Numbered from the stretch's first letter, positions 1 through 14,100 are shown. The stretch is 64,000 nt of DNA from Distichodus sexfasciatus (GCA_032718565.1 JAVGVS010000002.1:6812560-6876559); one strand, 5' to 3'. Notes: generated from the sequence alone by a model not told the origin. Numbers and translations are program-made.

Positions 1-436
1 CATGTCAAGCTTTCAGTTGTGATTCTGATGGAATTTTAAATCATTATAATGTGAATTTGCACTTAAGAGTGAAGATATTTTTTAATTGCTAGTGAGCTAC
101 AGAGTAAGCGCCCAATATGACTGAGAATAATTATAATTGGTGTTAGCAGTTGTGTTGACCAATTACTTTGCAGGGATAAATAGTAAGAGACTCAGATTCA
201 GACTGGCTGATCACCTGCTCGACTCTCTGATGTGGGAGGTTCATCTCCCTGTGGATAGCTCCCATTGGCTATGCATGGCAGAATGGTCTCAGTCACATTG
301 GTTTCTGAGACATGAGAAATCGTTGTCTCATATTTGTACCTGTTTGCAGGTAAACAATAGGCAATTTAGAGCTGTTACAAATGGCATGAATAAAATAAAT
401 ATGGTTAGGAGGGTTAATAGTTATATTGAAACTCAC

Positions 437-2199
437 GGGCCCTGAAAAAAATGGGGCAGGGCGGTGATGAATGACCCGACAGCCATAATCAGACAGCCAG
501 CCCCAATCAGCCTGGGTCTGTGTAACTTGGCCCCAAAGTAACTCACAAAGGCTATTATCAGTAGGTTCCCTGAGGAAGTGAAGAACAAACAATTTGATTA
601 ATGAAACTCACAATTCAGACTTGTCAGCTCCATCAAGATTGCCACTGTTATACATAATACAATATAATAATATAATAGTGTTGTCTCTGGAGAAGACATA
701 CTGTACATCGGTGTGAATGATTTAGGGGTGGTAGGTCATGAAATAAAAATCAAACCGCATGTTTTTCTCACCTATTTCAAAACTTCCATCAATGAATCCT
801 ATGAGTGAACTGGGGATGTCAAATCGTCTCTCGATCTGGGTGACAGAGCTCTTCATGTAACTGCCCTGGAATGCTTTGGCGAAGTAGACAAAGGACATGG
901 AGAACAGGAACATCTGACCACACACACACACACACACAAAAACACAGTTATTCTAAAATAACTTTCATTAATCTGAAATAAATAAAAATGGAATTTTCTT
1001 GTAACTTCAGAATAAAAACACTGACTAAAATTAATATATATACAGTATATATGCCAAAATATTCTAAGAAATTAAATATAAAATTGCACTTATTAAAAAG
1101 TGTTAAAGGATCTTTTATCCAATTCCTCTAACAAGTCCATTGAATCTAATCTGTTTATTTAATCTAGTGCTGTTATCTCTTACTTACTATCTGTGTGTAC
1201 ATATGGGTGCACAATTACATGACTGAGAACCTGCACAGACATGTATTAACACAGCATTTCTGCTTATAATTCATACAATTCACAATCTCCTAAAAAGATC
1301 ATTCTACCATGGGTGATTGTGACATTATCGTTTGTTAATAGGAGTAGTGGTGCTCACAAGTTAAACACTGATTGATTCAGGCTAAGGTCGGATTCAGAGG
1401 TGATCCCTCAAATACGATCCCCAGGCAATCAACAGTATCTATAATCCAGTACATGACCTATAGCCAATCACACACACGCAAAAAGACCTGGGATGGAATG
1501 TAGTTTAGAGAAATCACCTGAACTCCAAATGTGTCCTATTAAAAAACACAGGTGATTTCTTTGATGCCAACAATTGTGGTAAACTGAAAATAAATGTGTT
1601 TGGCAAAGTTTTCAGTGTATTTGAAGACGTGGTCTGTTAATATTCATTCATTCATATATTATCTGAATCGCTTAATCCCAGCTGGGGTCGCAGGGGGACC
1701 GGAGCCTATCTCAGGAATTTACGGGCGCAAGGCGGGGAACCACCCTGGGCAGGCACCAACACACCGCAGGGCACACACAGTCACACAGTCACACACACAT
1801 TCACACCAATTTAGAGTTGCCAACCACTGCACCATAACAAATGTAATTAAAAGTTGCAATAATCACAACTCTAACCCAAAGCCTATCTAAAACAGAATTT
1901 TTAAAAGGTCTACTGGTACACTAGGATTTAACAGTATCATTTAGCACTTAACATTTCGTGGAGATATTTTGATGTCACTGGCTATTACAATATAGTTAAA
2001 GTAACATCAGTAACACAGTTACCAGCACTACTGAAACTGCTGAAATTTTAATCATTTTTGATCCTTTTATAAAATAATGTTAAACATTTTTACTGAGTGT
2101 GAATGCTTAAGGAGACAGAGGAAGAAAGACAGAGGGACAGTCACTGACCTTGAATTTGGAGCAGCATGGCTGTTGGGGTTCGTTTTTCTCTACACTCAT
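437..2199 (-). CDS. slco1-like: Solute carrier organic anion transporter, SLCO1/OATP1 subfamily, N-terminal exons only
   Basis: Three coding exons read on the minus strand: 2149-2199 (17 codons, starts ATG at 2199), 772-913 and 437-569. All have GT-AG borders and phases fit (0, then 1, then 2). The peptide has a short cytoplasmic N-terminus ending CCSKFK, then the first membrane segment (MFLFSMSFVYFAKAF), then TQIERRFDIPSSLIG and IDGSFEIGN, which are hallmarks of the OATP family. The second segment (LLIIAFVSYFGAKLHRPRLIG) and third (GCLIMAVGSFITALPHFF) follow. OATPs are 12-helix plasma-membrane exchangers for bile salts, steroid conjugates and thyroid hormones. The exons seen resemble SLCO1C1 most, but fish have several slco1 paralogues, so the exact member is not settled. 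The gene runs off the left edge, so about 90 N-terminal residues are present here. No frame break is visible. Confidence 0.9.
1643..1830. repeat. Dispersed teleost repeat, 3'-tail type, in SLCO intron 1
   Basis: This has a run of ATTC repeats, then 'cgcttaatcccagctggggt', then GGAGCCTATC, an ACGGGCGCAAGGCGGGG segment and CACACA/TTCACACC tracts. The same consensus recurs at 10082-10440 and, reversed, at 45238-45560, so it is a multi-copy interspersed repeat. I infer a SINE or LINE 3' tail; the family name is not certain. Confidence 0.7.
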
Positions 2200-3145
2200 G
2201 ATATTCTGTAAGTAAAAAAGATGAGTGAGGATTTAAACACAATTCTGCGTTTCTCTGCGCACAGGTGCAGCAATACTGCAGCCTGCAGCTTTTCTCTGAG
2301 TTCCATTGTTCCAGCCATTGGTAAACACATGCAGAGAGGAAGAACCCCCGAAGGGCAAAGAGATTTTTAGAAAATGCAGCCCATTTCCTGCAAGAGGAAG
2401 GGTGTTCTGAGAAATCAAAGATTTTGTGTGTAGGAACTCTTTCCGTGTGTAAACACTGTTTATAGTGGTTTGATGATGGAGACAATGAACATTAGTGCTG
2501 GGAAGTGGTGAAAAGGACCTTGTAAAACCTTGTAAATATTTAGTTATTTGTTCAGATATTGTTGGATAGCTACATTTAAAAAAAGAAAAACTCCAAAATG
2601 TCAAACTCCTTTTTATATAATATGTATAGAGATTAAACAAGTAATAGTTTTAACAAGCTTTTGTAAAGTACAAACTTACATACAAAAGTTAGATGGCTGG
2701 CTAATTAGCTAAACAATCTATTGCCTTTGGCCAAAATTATTAAATAGTGGGATCTCGCTTACTGCAAACAGGTAGAGACAGATTATTACCTATTCATTCC
2801 TGCTACCAAATCAACTCATTGTCAAACTTTTCAGTGCATGTTAGATATAAATTTTAATTCTTCGTTTTATATGTATATCAAGCTACTATGTAATTAATGC
2901 AATTCACATTATTTTAAGTGTATTAAGTAGTACACATTTTATGTCACATCACTTTCTGTGAAGGCAAATAATGCAGTGATACATCTTTCCTAATGTAATA
3001 AATAGTCGATATTAATAATATCAATTGCACTGAAGCTTAACCTTTGAAGGGTCACAAAACATCAATCACATCATATTAATATAAAGTCATCTTAGTCAGA
3101 ATAGAAATATGATTTTTTGGCTAACCAAAAAAAGTGTGAACTTAC

Positions 3146-3230
3146 CTGTACAGAAGCTCAGATTCTTTCGAATGTGAGTGTGAGAGACACAGAAAATGAG
3201 GCACTTTCTGAGTGGGACTTTGCACCAGAC
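3146..3230 (-). promoter_or_regulatory. Likely 5' non-coding exon and promoter side of the SLCO gene
   Basis: On the minus strand a good donor (CAG then GTAAGT) lies at 3146/3145. The coding exon at 2149-2205 is preceded by an acceptor (TTACAG at 2206-2211) six bases before the ATG, so at least one upstream non-coding exon is required. This donor is a plausible partner. The upstream edge of the exon and the transcription start cannot be fixed from sequence alone. Confidence 0.35.
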
Positions 3231-4054
3231 ATTAAAACATGACCCCTAATCAGTAACTCACATGTTGATCATGTCAATAGACCTCATTCGTCAGACATGA
3301 TTGTCAAAGTGGGAGGGGATCTCTAACAAAATAAACATCCTTACAGTGGCACAAGAACATAGACAGAGAGACAGAGAGAGAGTGAGGACTGCTTTGCATG
3401 CCATATTTACTTTTATGAACTTTTATTGCTGTTGTGTTGTATTTGAGTTTTTGCGCCAGATCAGTGGATGGCTGAGTCATCTATGCAGGACTGTTACAGC
3501 AAACAGATTTGGGTTTACTCACATGACACAGTGTTATTCCTTCACTGCCAGTTTTTTGAAGACCTTTACACAAGTTCAAACATGACCCACTTTATTTAAC
3601 AGCAGTCAGAAACTATACATAGCAGCACACATCATTTACTCTCATTGGGTAGTTCTGAGATCAAAATGTTGAGTTATATTTGCTAAAAGAATATGCAAAG
3701 TAGTAACCTATATAAATCTAAGGTGGTAATTACAGTTTTTCTCTTTATTGTATTTCACTATTCACTATTTAAGTTGTTCCTTGCAGCTAGTAAAAACTTT
3801 TCATTTTCCGGCAGATGAAAGGTTTTGATATCACTGACTCCTATATGCAGGTCAATAAAAACATTTACAAGGGATTGTTTAACTACTCCTAAAATGGTAC
3901 CCTGAATGGACCAAAGTCAGACGTTTTCAGGCACAGTGCAGATCTGCTGGATCTGTCATTTTTACGGTATTGTTTTTGTGACAGGATTTCTCTCGTTGGC
4001 AAGCGATACTGATTGTCTCATGTGCCTGTTTCAGTTTCAGTACCAGTGCTTGGG

Positions 4055-4165
4055 CACTATACTTTGTTCATTAGAACCTCAGTGGCACCTTTACCAGTCT
4101 AGGACTTGAACTGGTGGCTCTTTGATCACTGGGCCAACTCTCTAACCATTATGCTACCAACTACC
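4055..4165 (-). repeat. tRNA-derived SINE fragment, reversed
   Basis: Read on the minus strand it carries GGTAGCATAATGGTTAGAG (an A-box-like tRNA promoter) followed by a B-box-like stretch (GTTCAAGTCCTAGACTGG). It matches the two SINE copies just to its right, in opposite orientation. Confidence 0.6.
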
Positions 4166-4317
4166 CCATAAAAACGCTTTAAGTACAAAAGTGGATTTAA
4201 AGCTTAACTGTAGGAATCTGTCCTGAGATATATTATGTAATCTGTTAACCTGTTAGCAATATTTATTGCCGTTAGAGGCAACTCAAAGGGATTATGAAAT
4301 AGTCAAAGTAATTAGCT

Positions 4318-4545
4318 GCCAGCTGGTAGTGTAACGGTTAGGGAGCTGACCCGGTGATATCAAGTCCTGGACTGATAAAGGTACCCCTGAGAAATTCATG
4401 AGTGAGGTACCTTCCCTAAGCAATGCTGCATGTCAACTGGCCACCGCTCCTTCGGGATGGGTCAAATGCAGAGATCACGTTTCGTTGTGATGCACTGTGT
4501 GCTGTCCTGCGCAGTGTTCAATTAAAAACAGTTTTTCAAAAGGGA
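4318..4545 (+). repeat. tRNA-derived SINE
   Basis: It starts 'ctggtagtgtaacggttagg', an A box of a tRNA-type pol III promoter. It then has 'gatatcaagtcctggactg' as a decayed B box, and a body ending 'gatgcactgtgtgctgtcc'. The body is clearly homologous to the copy at 4690-4925. Confidence 0.65.
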
Positions 4546-4689
4546 ATTAAGTAACAAATTTTACATTGAATGTAAAACTTTGTCTCATAAAATGATAATA
4601 TATGTGTTTACATTTACCCCAGAATTATAACTGATTACTGTAGTTATTACTGAATCATTAGTAATAGAATAAGACAAGGACAAACAACA

Positions 4690-4925
4690 AGGGACAGTAA
4701 TGGTTGGCCGTTTGCCCCATGATCAAAAGGTTGCAGGTTCAAATCCCAGACTGGTAAGGTTACCACTGAGGTACTGATGAGCAAGGTACCGTCCCCAAGC
4801 ACTGTTCCCCAGGTGCTGCCCACTGCTCCTTCACGGATGGGTTAGATGCAGATGTTACATTTCGTTGTGGTGCACTGTGTGCTGTTGTTCACAATGACAA
4901 ATAATCACTCAATTTCACTTTCAAT
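4690..4925 (+). repeat. tRNA-derived SINE, second copy
   Basis: It contains 'ggttgcaggttcaaatccca' (B box of a tRNA promoter), followed by the same body as the neighbour ('ctgctccttcacggatgggt' and 'tttcgttgtggtgcactgtg'). The A box is more decayed. The two copies are in direct orientation about 150 bp apart. Confidence 0.7.
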
Positions 4926-6384
4926 TTTGAGACAGCGTACCTAGCAAACCTTGGCTTATAATTACAAACTATACAACACTGTACATCAAAGTACTAGATA
5001 ACCTATTGTCTAAAATGTTGACCTTGTTTGTAATTACAGATTACAGTGGTGTTAACGATAATAGCAGTATGTCAGTTTACAGCTTCATCTAAATGCATTT
5101 GCCAAAAATAACAAGATTATTATCTTTAAAAGTTTTTTTCTCTTCTAAAACTATGTTTCTTCCCAATTACCTTTCCAGCATTTTAACTCCACATACACAG
5201 ATGTGCAGTAAAAATCTATTTTGTTATACTCTGTGGCTGAGGTGCAGAATACCCAGTATAATTCACAAGCAGTCATTTCTGGTGTGTATTTATGGTTATT
5301 GTAGCCTGATAATAAATTGTGTAAAGATCACAATAAAGGTCAAATACTTAAAAAGTAAAGTAAAAAGTATTAATCATGAATGTAATTAATATGCAAGGCT
5401 CCTCAGGGAATTGCTTTAACAACTGAGAACAAAGACAATTGAGCTGAGACTTAGTTAGCTTTTTATGGATTGATTGTTGCAGATTGCATGTTTAATGTAT
5501 GTAAGCTTATAATATCTATATTATATACTGTAAAGTAATGACAGCTGCATTGAATGTTGCATTTAACAGAAAAACATTCTTTAATGGTTGCTGCTCACAC
5601 TACCAAATCTCACTGAGTGGAAATTTGCACAACTCAATAAACATGAGTAATTCAGTAACTCAGTATTCACCCGAACCTGTCAATTGTAATAGATCTCATT
5701 CATCAAAAACTGTGTGGTAATCAGGATGGAGAACACCCATTTTTACATTCAAAAAGATCAAACCTTAGATCGCGTTAAATGGAATCTAAGGTGATTTCCA
5801 ATTTAAAGTGCTGGAAATTGTCACAGCAAGTGAAGTGAGTTGCGCCGTCTATAATTCATAGTATTAATTTAGCTACACAGTTAATTCTCCAGGCTAACAT
5901 GTACATTTTTTTACTTTTTGTAGACGTTTGCATGAAAAGTTACTTTCATTGCCCTTAATAGCTAACATGCACTTGACAGCAGAATGTGTTTCGCATCCAA
6001 TGTCAATTAAAACATGCTTTATTAGAAGTTGTGCTCGGTGAAAAGAAGTACTCTATCCATTGCCATTATTAAATGTGGTACCATAACATTTGAAAAATTG
6101 TAAACAATTTCATCATAATCTGCCAAGTTCCCCTTCAATAAAATGACGTGACCTAAATGCCCCTGCCTTTTACACTATGTTAAAACATAACCAAAATGAA
6201 CATTGTTACTACTGTAAGCTTGTTTCAAACTGTTCCTATAAATTATGTCTATGTTTAACTGAAGAAGACACATCTCACCATTACATATCATTAGAGGACA
6301 TCAATTATGTATTACTGATAAAAATATGATTATCAAAATGAAGTGCTTAGACACAACAAAATAACTGATCAAAATTTTAAAAAA
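4926..6384. other. AT-rich intergenic sequence downstream of the mucin
   Basis: I see no convincing exon, RNA gene or classifiable repeat here. Open frames in this stretch are short, AT-rich and show no family resemblance. Confidence 0.5.
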
Positions 6385-6405
6385 AAAACACATTTTATAT
6401 AATGC

Positions 6406-6411
6406 TTTATT
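6406..6411 (-). terminator. Polyadenylation signal of the mucin gene
   Basis: Minus-strand AATAAA lies about 375 nt past the mucin stop codon (TAG at 6788-6786) and is followed by a T-rich stretch around 6371-6385. It would give a 3' UTR of about 400 nt. No better-placed AATAAA is seen nearer the stop. Confidence 0.65.
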
Positions 6412-6785
6412 TGGTGATTGCATACCAGTGATAAATCAATTAGGGAAAGCATGCAATAATTTGATATAATGTGCCCATATTGCTACACAAAAAAAACAAG
6501 AAGAAATGATCATGGAATGCTATAATTTAAAAAGAATTTGAGACAACAAACAGATAAATTAACCATTAGCATTAATATTTAAATTTGTAAAACACAAAGG
6601 TCACAAAATGATTCTTTTTTACACCCAATATCACAAAAAGAAAAAAAAATCACTGATCACATTAATAATTAACACGAATCAAACCAAGCAACAGAGATAC
6701 TGTATATCTGAATGCGGTTAAAAAGCTGACCATGTTGGCTTGCCGTTCCTTAGGAAAAAATCCTGAAGGTTGATGTGATTTCACT

Positions 6786-8117
6786 CTAGGTTTCACTCTG
6801 ACACTCACAACCAGTTATATTTTTGTAGGTGTAGAGGGTGGGGGCAGAGCCATGGCAGCTCAGAGGAAGTTCTCCCATAACATAAGTTGTCTCTTGGCAG
6901 CAGCGTCGGTCCTGTTCCAGTTGCAGGACATCTCCTGACCTCACCGACCTGGCCCGGAACAGTGAAAATATTTAATTTTTTTTGCATCTTTACCAATAAA
7001 TATATGTAAGTAAAATAATTGTAGAACATTAAATATACACATTTTCTTTGTAGAGTCTTACATGGAATGTGATTGACAAAGTCCTTCACACGTGGGAAGT
7101 TCCACTTCCTGTACGCAGTTATCCACCATGATGGTCATTTTGGACATTCTGACTGCACAGTTTGTGTTGCCTAGAATGCGACACAAGGTGTGATGACTAC
7201 CATATAAAACAGCCTTTGCAGAAATCTGGCGTGTGTGTGGAAAGAGTGTGCAATGCAGATTTTTCAAGCTAGTATAAGTATGTTCAAAAGAGTCACAATT
7301 GCGGGTACTTAGGGCTGCTACAAAGATACATGGGAGAGATTCGGAGACAAAGGAGGATAAGACAATAGTGAGGCCACTACTGGGCTAGAATTGGATCGTG
7401 GGTGAGATATACATTTCAAAATAAGTTAAAATAAATGCCAAAGAATATCTTAAAGTAAATTTGCATATCAAATTGACTACTGAAAATTCAGATAAAGTAG
7501 ATACTGTTAGGCTTTGCAGATAGATAGACAGACAGATAGATATAGAAAATAATCCACATACATGAGTAGCAGCAGTTATCCTCATCCCATACACGGAGCT
7601 CCTGGATGTGAACAAAATCAGATTAAAAAAATGATTTACATTTATAACATTTAGCAGATGCTCTTATCCAGAAAGCAACTTAGGGTAACTTGTGGTTAAG
7701 TGTCTTGCTCAGGAACCCAGTAGTGGCATCACTGGATGTAGAATTTAGATCCACCACCTTTTGGTCCAGATGTGCAAGTCCATCATGGAACACTTTGGAA
7801 TTATCTGGGCAAGCCTACCTCAGAACAGCTCTGCTCTGGACATACTCTCTTTTCTATTTCAGTTCCATCAGTTGTGCAGCGTAGGGATACACATGGACGC
7901 GAATTGTCTCTCCATTTGTCCCCAACCTAAGATAACCATAGAGATAGTGTGACCCCTGCAAAATGAAGCTGTATGGGACAAGCCTACTGACGATAGCAGT
8001 ACCTGTCACTGTGGTACAGTTATTACTGCTGGTAGTGAAATATCAAAATATACAAAAATATCATGAATTCATCATTGCCTTGCCTATGACTGGGACTGCA
8101 TTGTCACATATTTTGCC

Positions 8118-8179
<62 letters not shown>

Positions 8180-11100
8180 ATATATAGTACACTTAGGTGT
8201 GATAAAGTGAAGTATAACATTTACCTTGTATGTCCTCCCATTGTACTCACAGGTCTTCTGGACTGTGAGAGGGAGAAATACTCAGTTTTAATTAAAATAC
8301 ATAATTTTCTCAGCTGACCCAATAGCACATTAGATAACAGGGCACTACAGTACCACATATCTGGTTGTTGCAGCAGTCTGTGGTGAGACTGTAGTCAGCA
8401 CTGCAAATTGGGGTTGGAGCAATAGGCTTTGGCTCGCACTCCTCAGTCTTAGTCTGGTTGTTACATGTGCATATGTGACAATTTGACTCCCACACTGCCC
8501 CGACCTTAAAAAAGAATTTTATTCCTTTGGTTAAACAGAGCAATTAGATAACTATTGTAATAAGGTATGCTAATAAGTTCTCCTTAAATATTGAATTAAA
8601 CTTTGTTAAATCTCACCGGCATCGGCTCCCCCAATGGTCCTTTGCACTCTATACAATAAAACAAAATACAGTTATATGTTATCATATGTTATTACCATTC
8701 CTACTACTACTACTAACAATAATATATAACACTAACCCTAACTGCCATTATGTTACAAATGTGGAATTCCATTGTACATTTCCAGATTAAAAGAAAAATC
8801 TCTTCATTTTTGAATTTGTCATGTGGTTGTCACAGCCTCCCCTGGACTTTAAGCCAGCCATCCACTGGAGGGCAACCCTGTCCTGTCTTGTCTGTCTAGT
8901 CTGATAAGAATTCCCTCTGTCCTACACAACTGTGTCCTGATTCGCTGTTAGTTTAATTATCAATTACACCTAAGTTAGCTGTGTTCTTTGTTCCTAGTTT
9001 CGTGATTTGTTTGTTTCACTGGTTCCTGTTTTAGTCCCTGCTTCTAGCTTACCCTATTCTGTTATTCTATTAGTTATCTTGTTTTGCTTTAATCAGTTAG
9101 CTTAGTGTTTGCATGTGTTTCAGTTTAGTTAGTTTCCAGTTTAGGCATGTCTCACCCTTTTGTCTCTGTCAGTCCTCTGTTACTCTACCCGACATTGACA
9201 TCCTGTGTTTGCTGTGTTTTTGAAGCGAAGTTTTCAGTTTAGTGTTTTGAGGCCATTGAACATTCATTTGAATAAATGCATGCATTGTTGCCTTAGGCTT
9301 GTGTCTCGCCAGCGTTTGTGACAGTAATTTAGGCTTTCATGTATTTTTCCTATGTTTTGCATCTCCTTTTGACCTTGTTTGTACAGTTCAATTTGAGCTG
9401 TTATTTGTGCTAGTATTGTATGTACTTACAGTTTATACAGTTTGCATTGCACCTTACTGGATGTAGTTAATATATTTCTCCTTTTATTAAAAGTGTCATT
9501 TGCATGTTATTTAACAATATATCTGAGCCAAATTAATCGGTTGATCCAACTACTGGATATTTTGTAATGTAACATTCTAATGTAAATTTTACTTGCTGCT
9601 CTTTGAAGACATATACACAAGACACTCACTGGTACATTCAGACACACATATTTTCTTGTGATCCTCTGCAAGGCTCTGGTTGCCTGGGCAGAAACATCCT
9701 GATTTCATATTACTGTCCATCTCAATGCCTTGCACACGCACTCTGTGTGAAAAAAACAAACAACACAAGCTCACAGCAAGCAGAAACACTGCATTCAAGC
9801 ATGGACAATCATTAAATGTATAGAGAGAGTGACTTGGTGTCAGATTCCATACAGTTTCTTACATATGCATATATTAATCCCTTGGGTCAAACTTTGGTGT
9901 GTGCACAACAAATAATAGGTAACCAAAATCCAGATTAAGTGATTAAAAGAGTTTAAGATCAATTGTCCTTACCCATCACGACAGACGTCATTTGGAGTCG
10001 TACGGCAATCATCAAAAATCATCCCTTCGGGACATTGGACATCTGAAATAAAATAGAAATTTTATGGCCTGTTCAATTGTTGCTTTACACATTAATTCAT
10101 TCAATATCGGAACCGCTTAATCCCAGCTGGAGTCGCGGCGGGACTTGAGCCTATCCCTGGAATTTACAGGCGTAAGGCAGGAAACAATCCTAGGCAAGCA
10201 GGGCATACACACTTACACAATCACACTCTCATTCACACCTTATGAGACCATTAACCTATATAGCATGCTTTCGGACTGTGGAAGTAAACCGGAGCACCTG
10301 GAGGAAACACGAGGAGAGCATGCAAACTCCACACAGAGAGGCCCCACAGCCAACCCAGGGCTTGAACCCAGGACCTTCTTGCTTCCCGTCCCTGGCTTTA
10401 AACAATTGTTTTAAAAAATGCTGGGTGGAAAAGAACTGAGCCACAGACACAATCTTTATAAAACCTAATTAGAGGCCACACTTTTTGACATTATTAGGAC
10501 ATTAGGACAGTGATACTGACCACAGATGCCATTGGTGAGTTCCCTCCATTGAACACAAATCTCTTTTGTCTTGCACTGATCGGCCAGGCGCTCCAGCGAT
10601 GAGCAGATGCTACTGTCCACTTTTGCCACGCAATAATCAAAAATGCAGTTCTTCACCAGGATGTTAAGATCAATATTCTCGGTACACTGCTGAAACACCC
10701 TTGGAAATAAGATCATACATATACAATGTTAGTTCCACTGCTTTGGAAATCGTATCTTGAACCTGCTTTGATTTTCAGACTCATTTTAGAACTGGAAATA
10801 ATCAATTAAAAAATAGTAAAGCAGACTTGAGCGCGAAGCTGGAGGCAAAGCTTACTCATGCAGGAGGAGATCGCAGAGAGGCGCCTCACAGGATGTCTTT
10901 GGAGTACTGACTTCGCTGTCACAGGGGAAGTAAGTGGGGGCTTTACTACAGTAAGGCTTTTCAGGGTCTTCTACTATCCATTCATAGGCTGTTTTTTCAC
11001 AGCAGTTTTCATCCTCAGTTTTGCCATTCTTGCGTACACACGAAGCACCTCCACACACGCCTGTAAAGTGAATCAAACAGGACATTGATATATAAGTGTG

Positions 11101-14100
11101 AAGGCACCTTAAAACACAATACTCCATCGAGATGTAGTAACTATCCACAGATCACAATGAATATGTACGTTTTTGTTGTTATGATAATAGGTTATCTAAT
11201 TATCATTAGATTAAACATATTGCTTTATTTTGCACAAGCTCTCACACACATGCTATTTTATTATTACAAATGGTATGATTTCATGTTGTAGCCATTAAAA
11301 TCTTCTACATCATGCCTTCAATTTTGTTACCTTGAAGACATAGAAAGTTACTTCTTCTTCTTCTGCTCTTCTTCTTTCTATTATTGTGTAATGCTAGTAG
11401 TGGTAAATATGCTGAAAAATACTTACCACACTGTCCCTGAGTGTTATCCTTGAAGTGCTCCATTCCCAGAAGGATAACGACTTTATTTTCACTCAGAGAG
11501 ATTTGAGATCGTATCTGTTTGATGTAGATGGTGATTTGGTAATCTGATGTCTCAAACTGAATACCATTCTCTTCATATGGCGGCTGGACTACCCAATCAT
11601 TCATAGTAGCCTGGATGAAGTTAAAGAGAAGGTTCCAACACATCAAAAACATGTTATCTTGTAAAAAACATTACAAGATTAGAGCATGCATGAGAATTTT
11701 TTTTGTTATTATATACAAGCACGCTTTTTTGCTTACTTATTTTTATGCTTTGTTTTAACTGTATTTTAGCAGATTTGTTGCTGATTTTTGTGTTATGAAT
11801 CCAAGATGAATGGTAACTTTTAGACAAATAATTATAACAATTATTCAGTGAGGATATATGAATAGAGCTGCACAATTATTTTTTCCCTTTGATCCATGAA
11901 TCATTCTAATGAATGAGAATTTCTTAAATTCCTTATTTACTTACTGAAAACACTTAATTAATTAATTAATTAATTACTAGCATAGACTTAGACTAAGTAG
12001 GATTGTTCATTGATGTTCATAAATGTTGGATTGTAAAAATCTGTTAAAATTTTGTTTGTAGCAGTCATTGTGCATGGTAAAATGTTTGATGGATGATGTC
12101 AAAACTTACGCTAACTGTTCCATTGTCGATCACTTGGAGTCTGACTGTGTCACTATGATACTTCAGAATGATGCCCTTCGCACAGGAGCCAGGTGGTTGC
12201 CAGGTAGGCTGGCAGAAAAAATTATCCACAGCAATGCTGAAATAATGGTTTGGAGTCCTCTCCTCCACCAGCATGTAGGTGCAGTTTTGCATAAAGTCAA
12301 ATTCATTTCCCGCAAAAGAAACGTAGTGTGGGTCTCCATAAAGCATACATTTACCTGAAATAAAAAAATAGCAGAACACAAAAAAATATAAGATAAAGAT
12401 AACAGTATTCAAGCTAAACTATAAATTAATTTTGAAAGGCATCCCTAAAGATTATACTTGTCCTCACTGGTTATTCTGGTATCTGAAAAGTTGTGTGTTT
12501 TTTTTTTAATTGATTCACCTTTCACCTCACCTCTATCTTAACATTTATCATGTGTCAATATAAAGCTCTATTCTCAAACTGGATTTTAAATAATTGTAAG
12601 TAATTACATTTTTGCATTCAACATATGGGTTTGAAGTAAAACTTTAGGGGGCGGTTTCCCAGACAGGGATTAAGACTAGTTCTGAACTATATTTCTTTTT
12701 CTATGGAAAAACACTCTGTAATCCAAGACTAGTCTTAATCTCTTACACTCAGGTTCAAGGTGGTATTATACTGTTGATGTGAAGATAACAATCTTCGTAA
12801 TCATAAATTTACATAATCTTCATGGACACTAGAAAATGTGCTCTAGTATCTATATGTATACTCCCCATATATAGCTTTAACATCACATTATTCCTAATAT
12901 TATAGGTTATTTACATTAGGTTTTTTGAAGAGGTGTGAATGTTTCACTGAAACTACTCACAATCACACTGCCAGACTTCACAACAGCCCTGCTCATCTTT
13001 CACGCGCTTCAGCAGGTCATTTGGGCAGTCCGGAATGACCTCAGTTGGACATACAACAGGCCTCATCTCAATTACACTGTTTTGGCAGGTTTTATGGAAG
13101 CAGTCCTCGGTCCACTTATCGCCATTCAGCCAGGTTTTATTTTTTAGCACATCTTTGCACCCTTTAGAGAGAGACATTTTCAGACAACGGCACATTTTTA
13201 GACTGGCTTACCTATAGTCTATGTGACAAGTAAATGACATTAATATTACATTTTGATTAAGTCTATTGTTATTGTACATAACATTGAAGTGACTGCTGTA
13301 TAGAAATCAAATTGCTAGGCATTGTGATTGTGATTTATGATATTTTAGACATACCTGTATGTTGTATAATAACATTTTCAGTTCCCGGGTTCACAGAAGT
13401 TGTATTTTCAGTCACAATGGAATGTTCTGTACTGGGCTCTGCTGTAGTTGTACTGGAAATGATTGTAGTTTGTGAAATTATATTTTCAGGTGGAGGTGTA
13501 GGCTCTTTAGTTGTAGTTGTAATCTCTGGGGTTGCTGATGTTATTATAGTTGTCACTATAAGTTTCTTTGGTTTGAATGTTGTTACTGAAGTTGTAGATT
13601 CAATTGTAGATTCTTCAGTTGTAGTTGTGATTTCTGGGGTTGTTGATGTGACTATTGGTGTAACTGTTTTGGTTGTTGTTGGTTCAGTTGTAGATGTAAG
13701 TGTAGTTGTGATTTCTGGGGTTGATGTGATTATTGGTGTAACTGTTTGGGTTGCTGTTACTGAAGTTGTAGATTCAATTGTAGAATCTTCAGTTGTAGTT
13801 GTGATTTCAGGGGTTGTTGATGTGACTATTGGTGTAATTTTTGTGGTTGTTGGTGAAGTTGTAGATCCAACATCATATTCAGGTGTAGTAGTATGTTCTT
13901 CAGGTTTAGTTGTGATCTCTGTAGTTGTTGTCATTATATGTGTGTCTGGTTTGGATGTTGTTACTAAAGTTGTAGATTCAGTTGTAGATTCTTCAGTTGT
14001 AGTTGTGATTTCTGGGGTTGTTGATGTGACTATTGGTGTAATTGTTGTGGTTGTTGGTGAAGTTGTAGATCCAACATCATATTCAGCTGTAGTAGTATGT

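Larger units (their letters stand above)
6786..13161 (-). other. Mucin exons 30-42: D4 assembly, VWC modules and C-terminal cystine knot
   Basis: Exon 30 is a Cys-rich VWC-like module (CPNDLLKRVKDEQGCCEVWQ). Exon 31 opens VWD4 with YGDPHYVSFAGNEFDF and contains GDPH, the Asp-Pro bond that self-cleaves at acidic pH in MUC2 and MUC5AC. Exons 32-36 complete VWD4, C8 and TIL. Exons 37-38 make a VWC module (KGPLGEPMPVGAVWESNCHI). Exons 41-42 form the cystine knot (CNTNCAVRMSKMTIMVDNCV; CEGLC; RRCCQETTYV), ending ITGCECQSET and TAG at 6788-6786. The knot drives disulfide dimerisation in the ER in known mucins. Confidence 0.92.

Noticed and set aside
1594..1890. 98-codon plus-strand frame in the SLCO intron
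   Set aside because: It is a translation of the dispersed repeat at 1643-1830.
4318..4925. Possible tRNA genes from the A- and B-box-like sequences
   Set aside because: No cloverleaf with paired acceptor and anticodon stems can be drawn; the bodies are repeated, so these are SINEs.
7963..8187. Open frame ending in an Ile-Tyr repeat
   Set aside because: It reads through a SINE-flanked intron into an AT microsatellite and has no homologous peptide.
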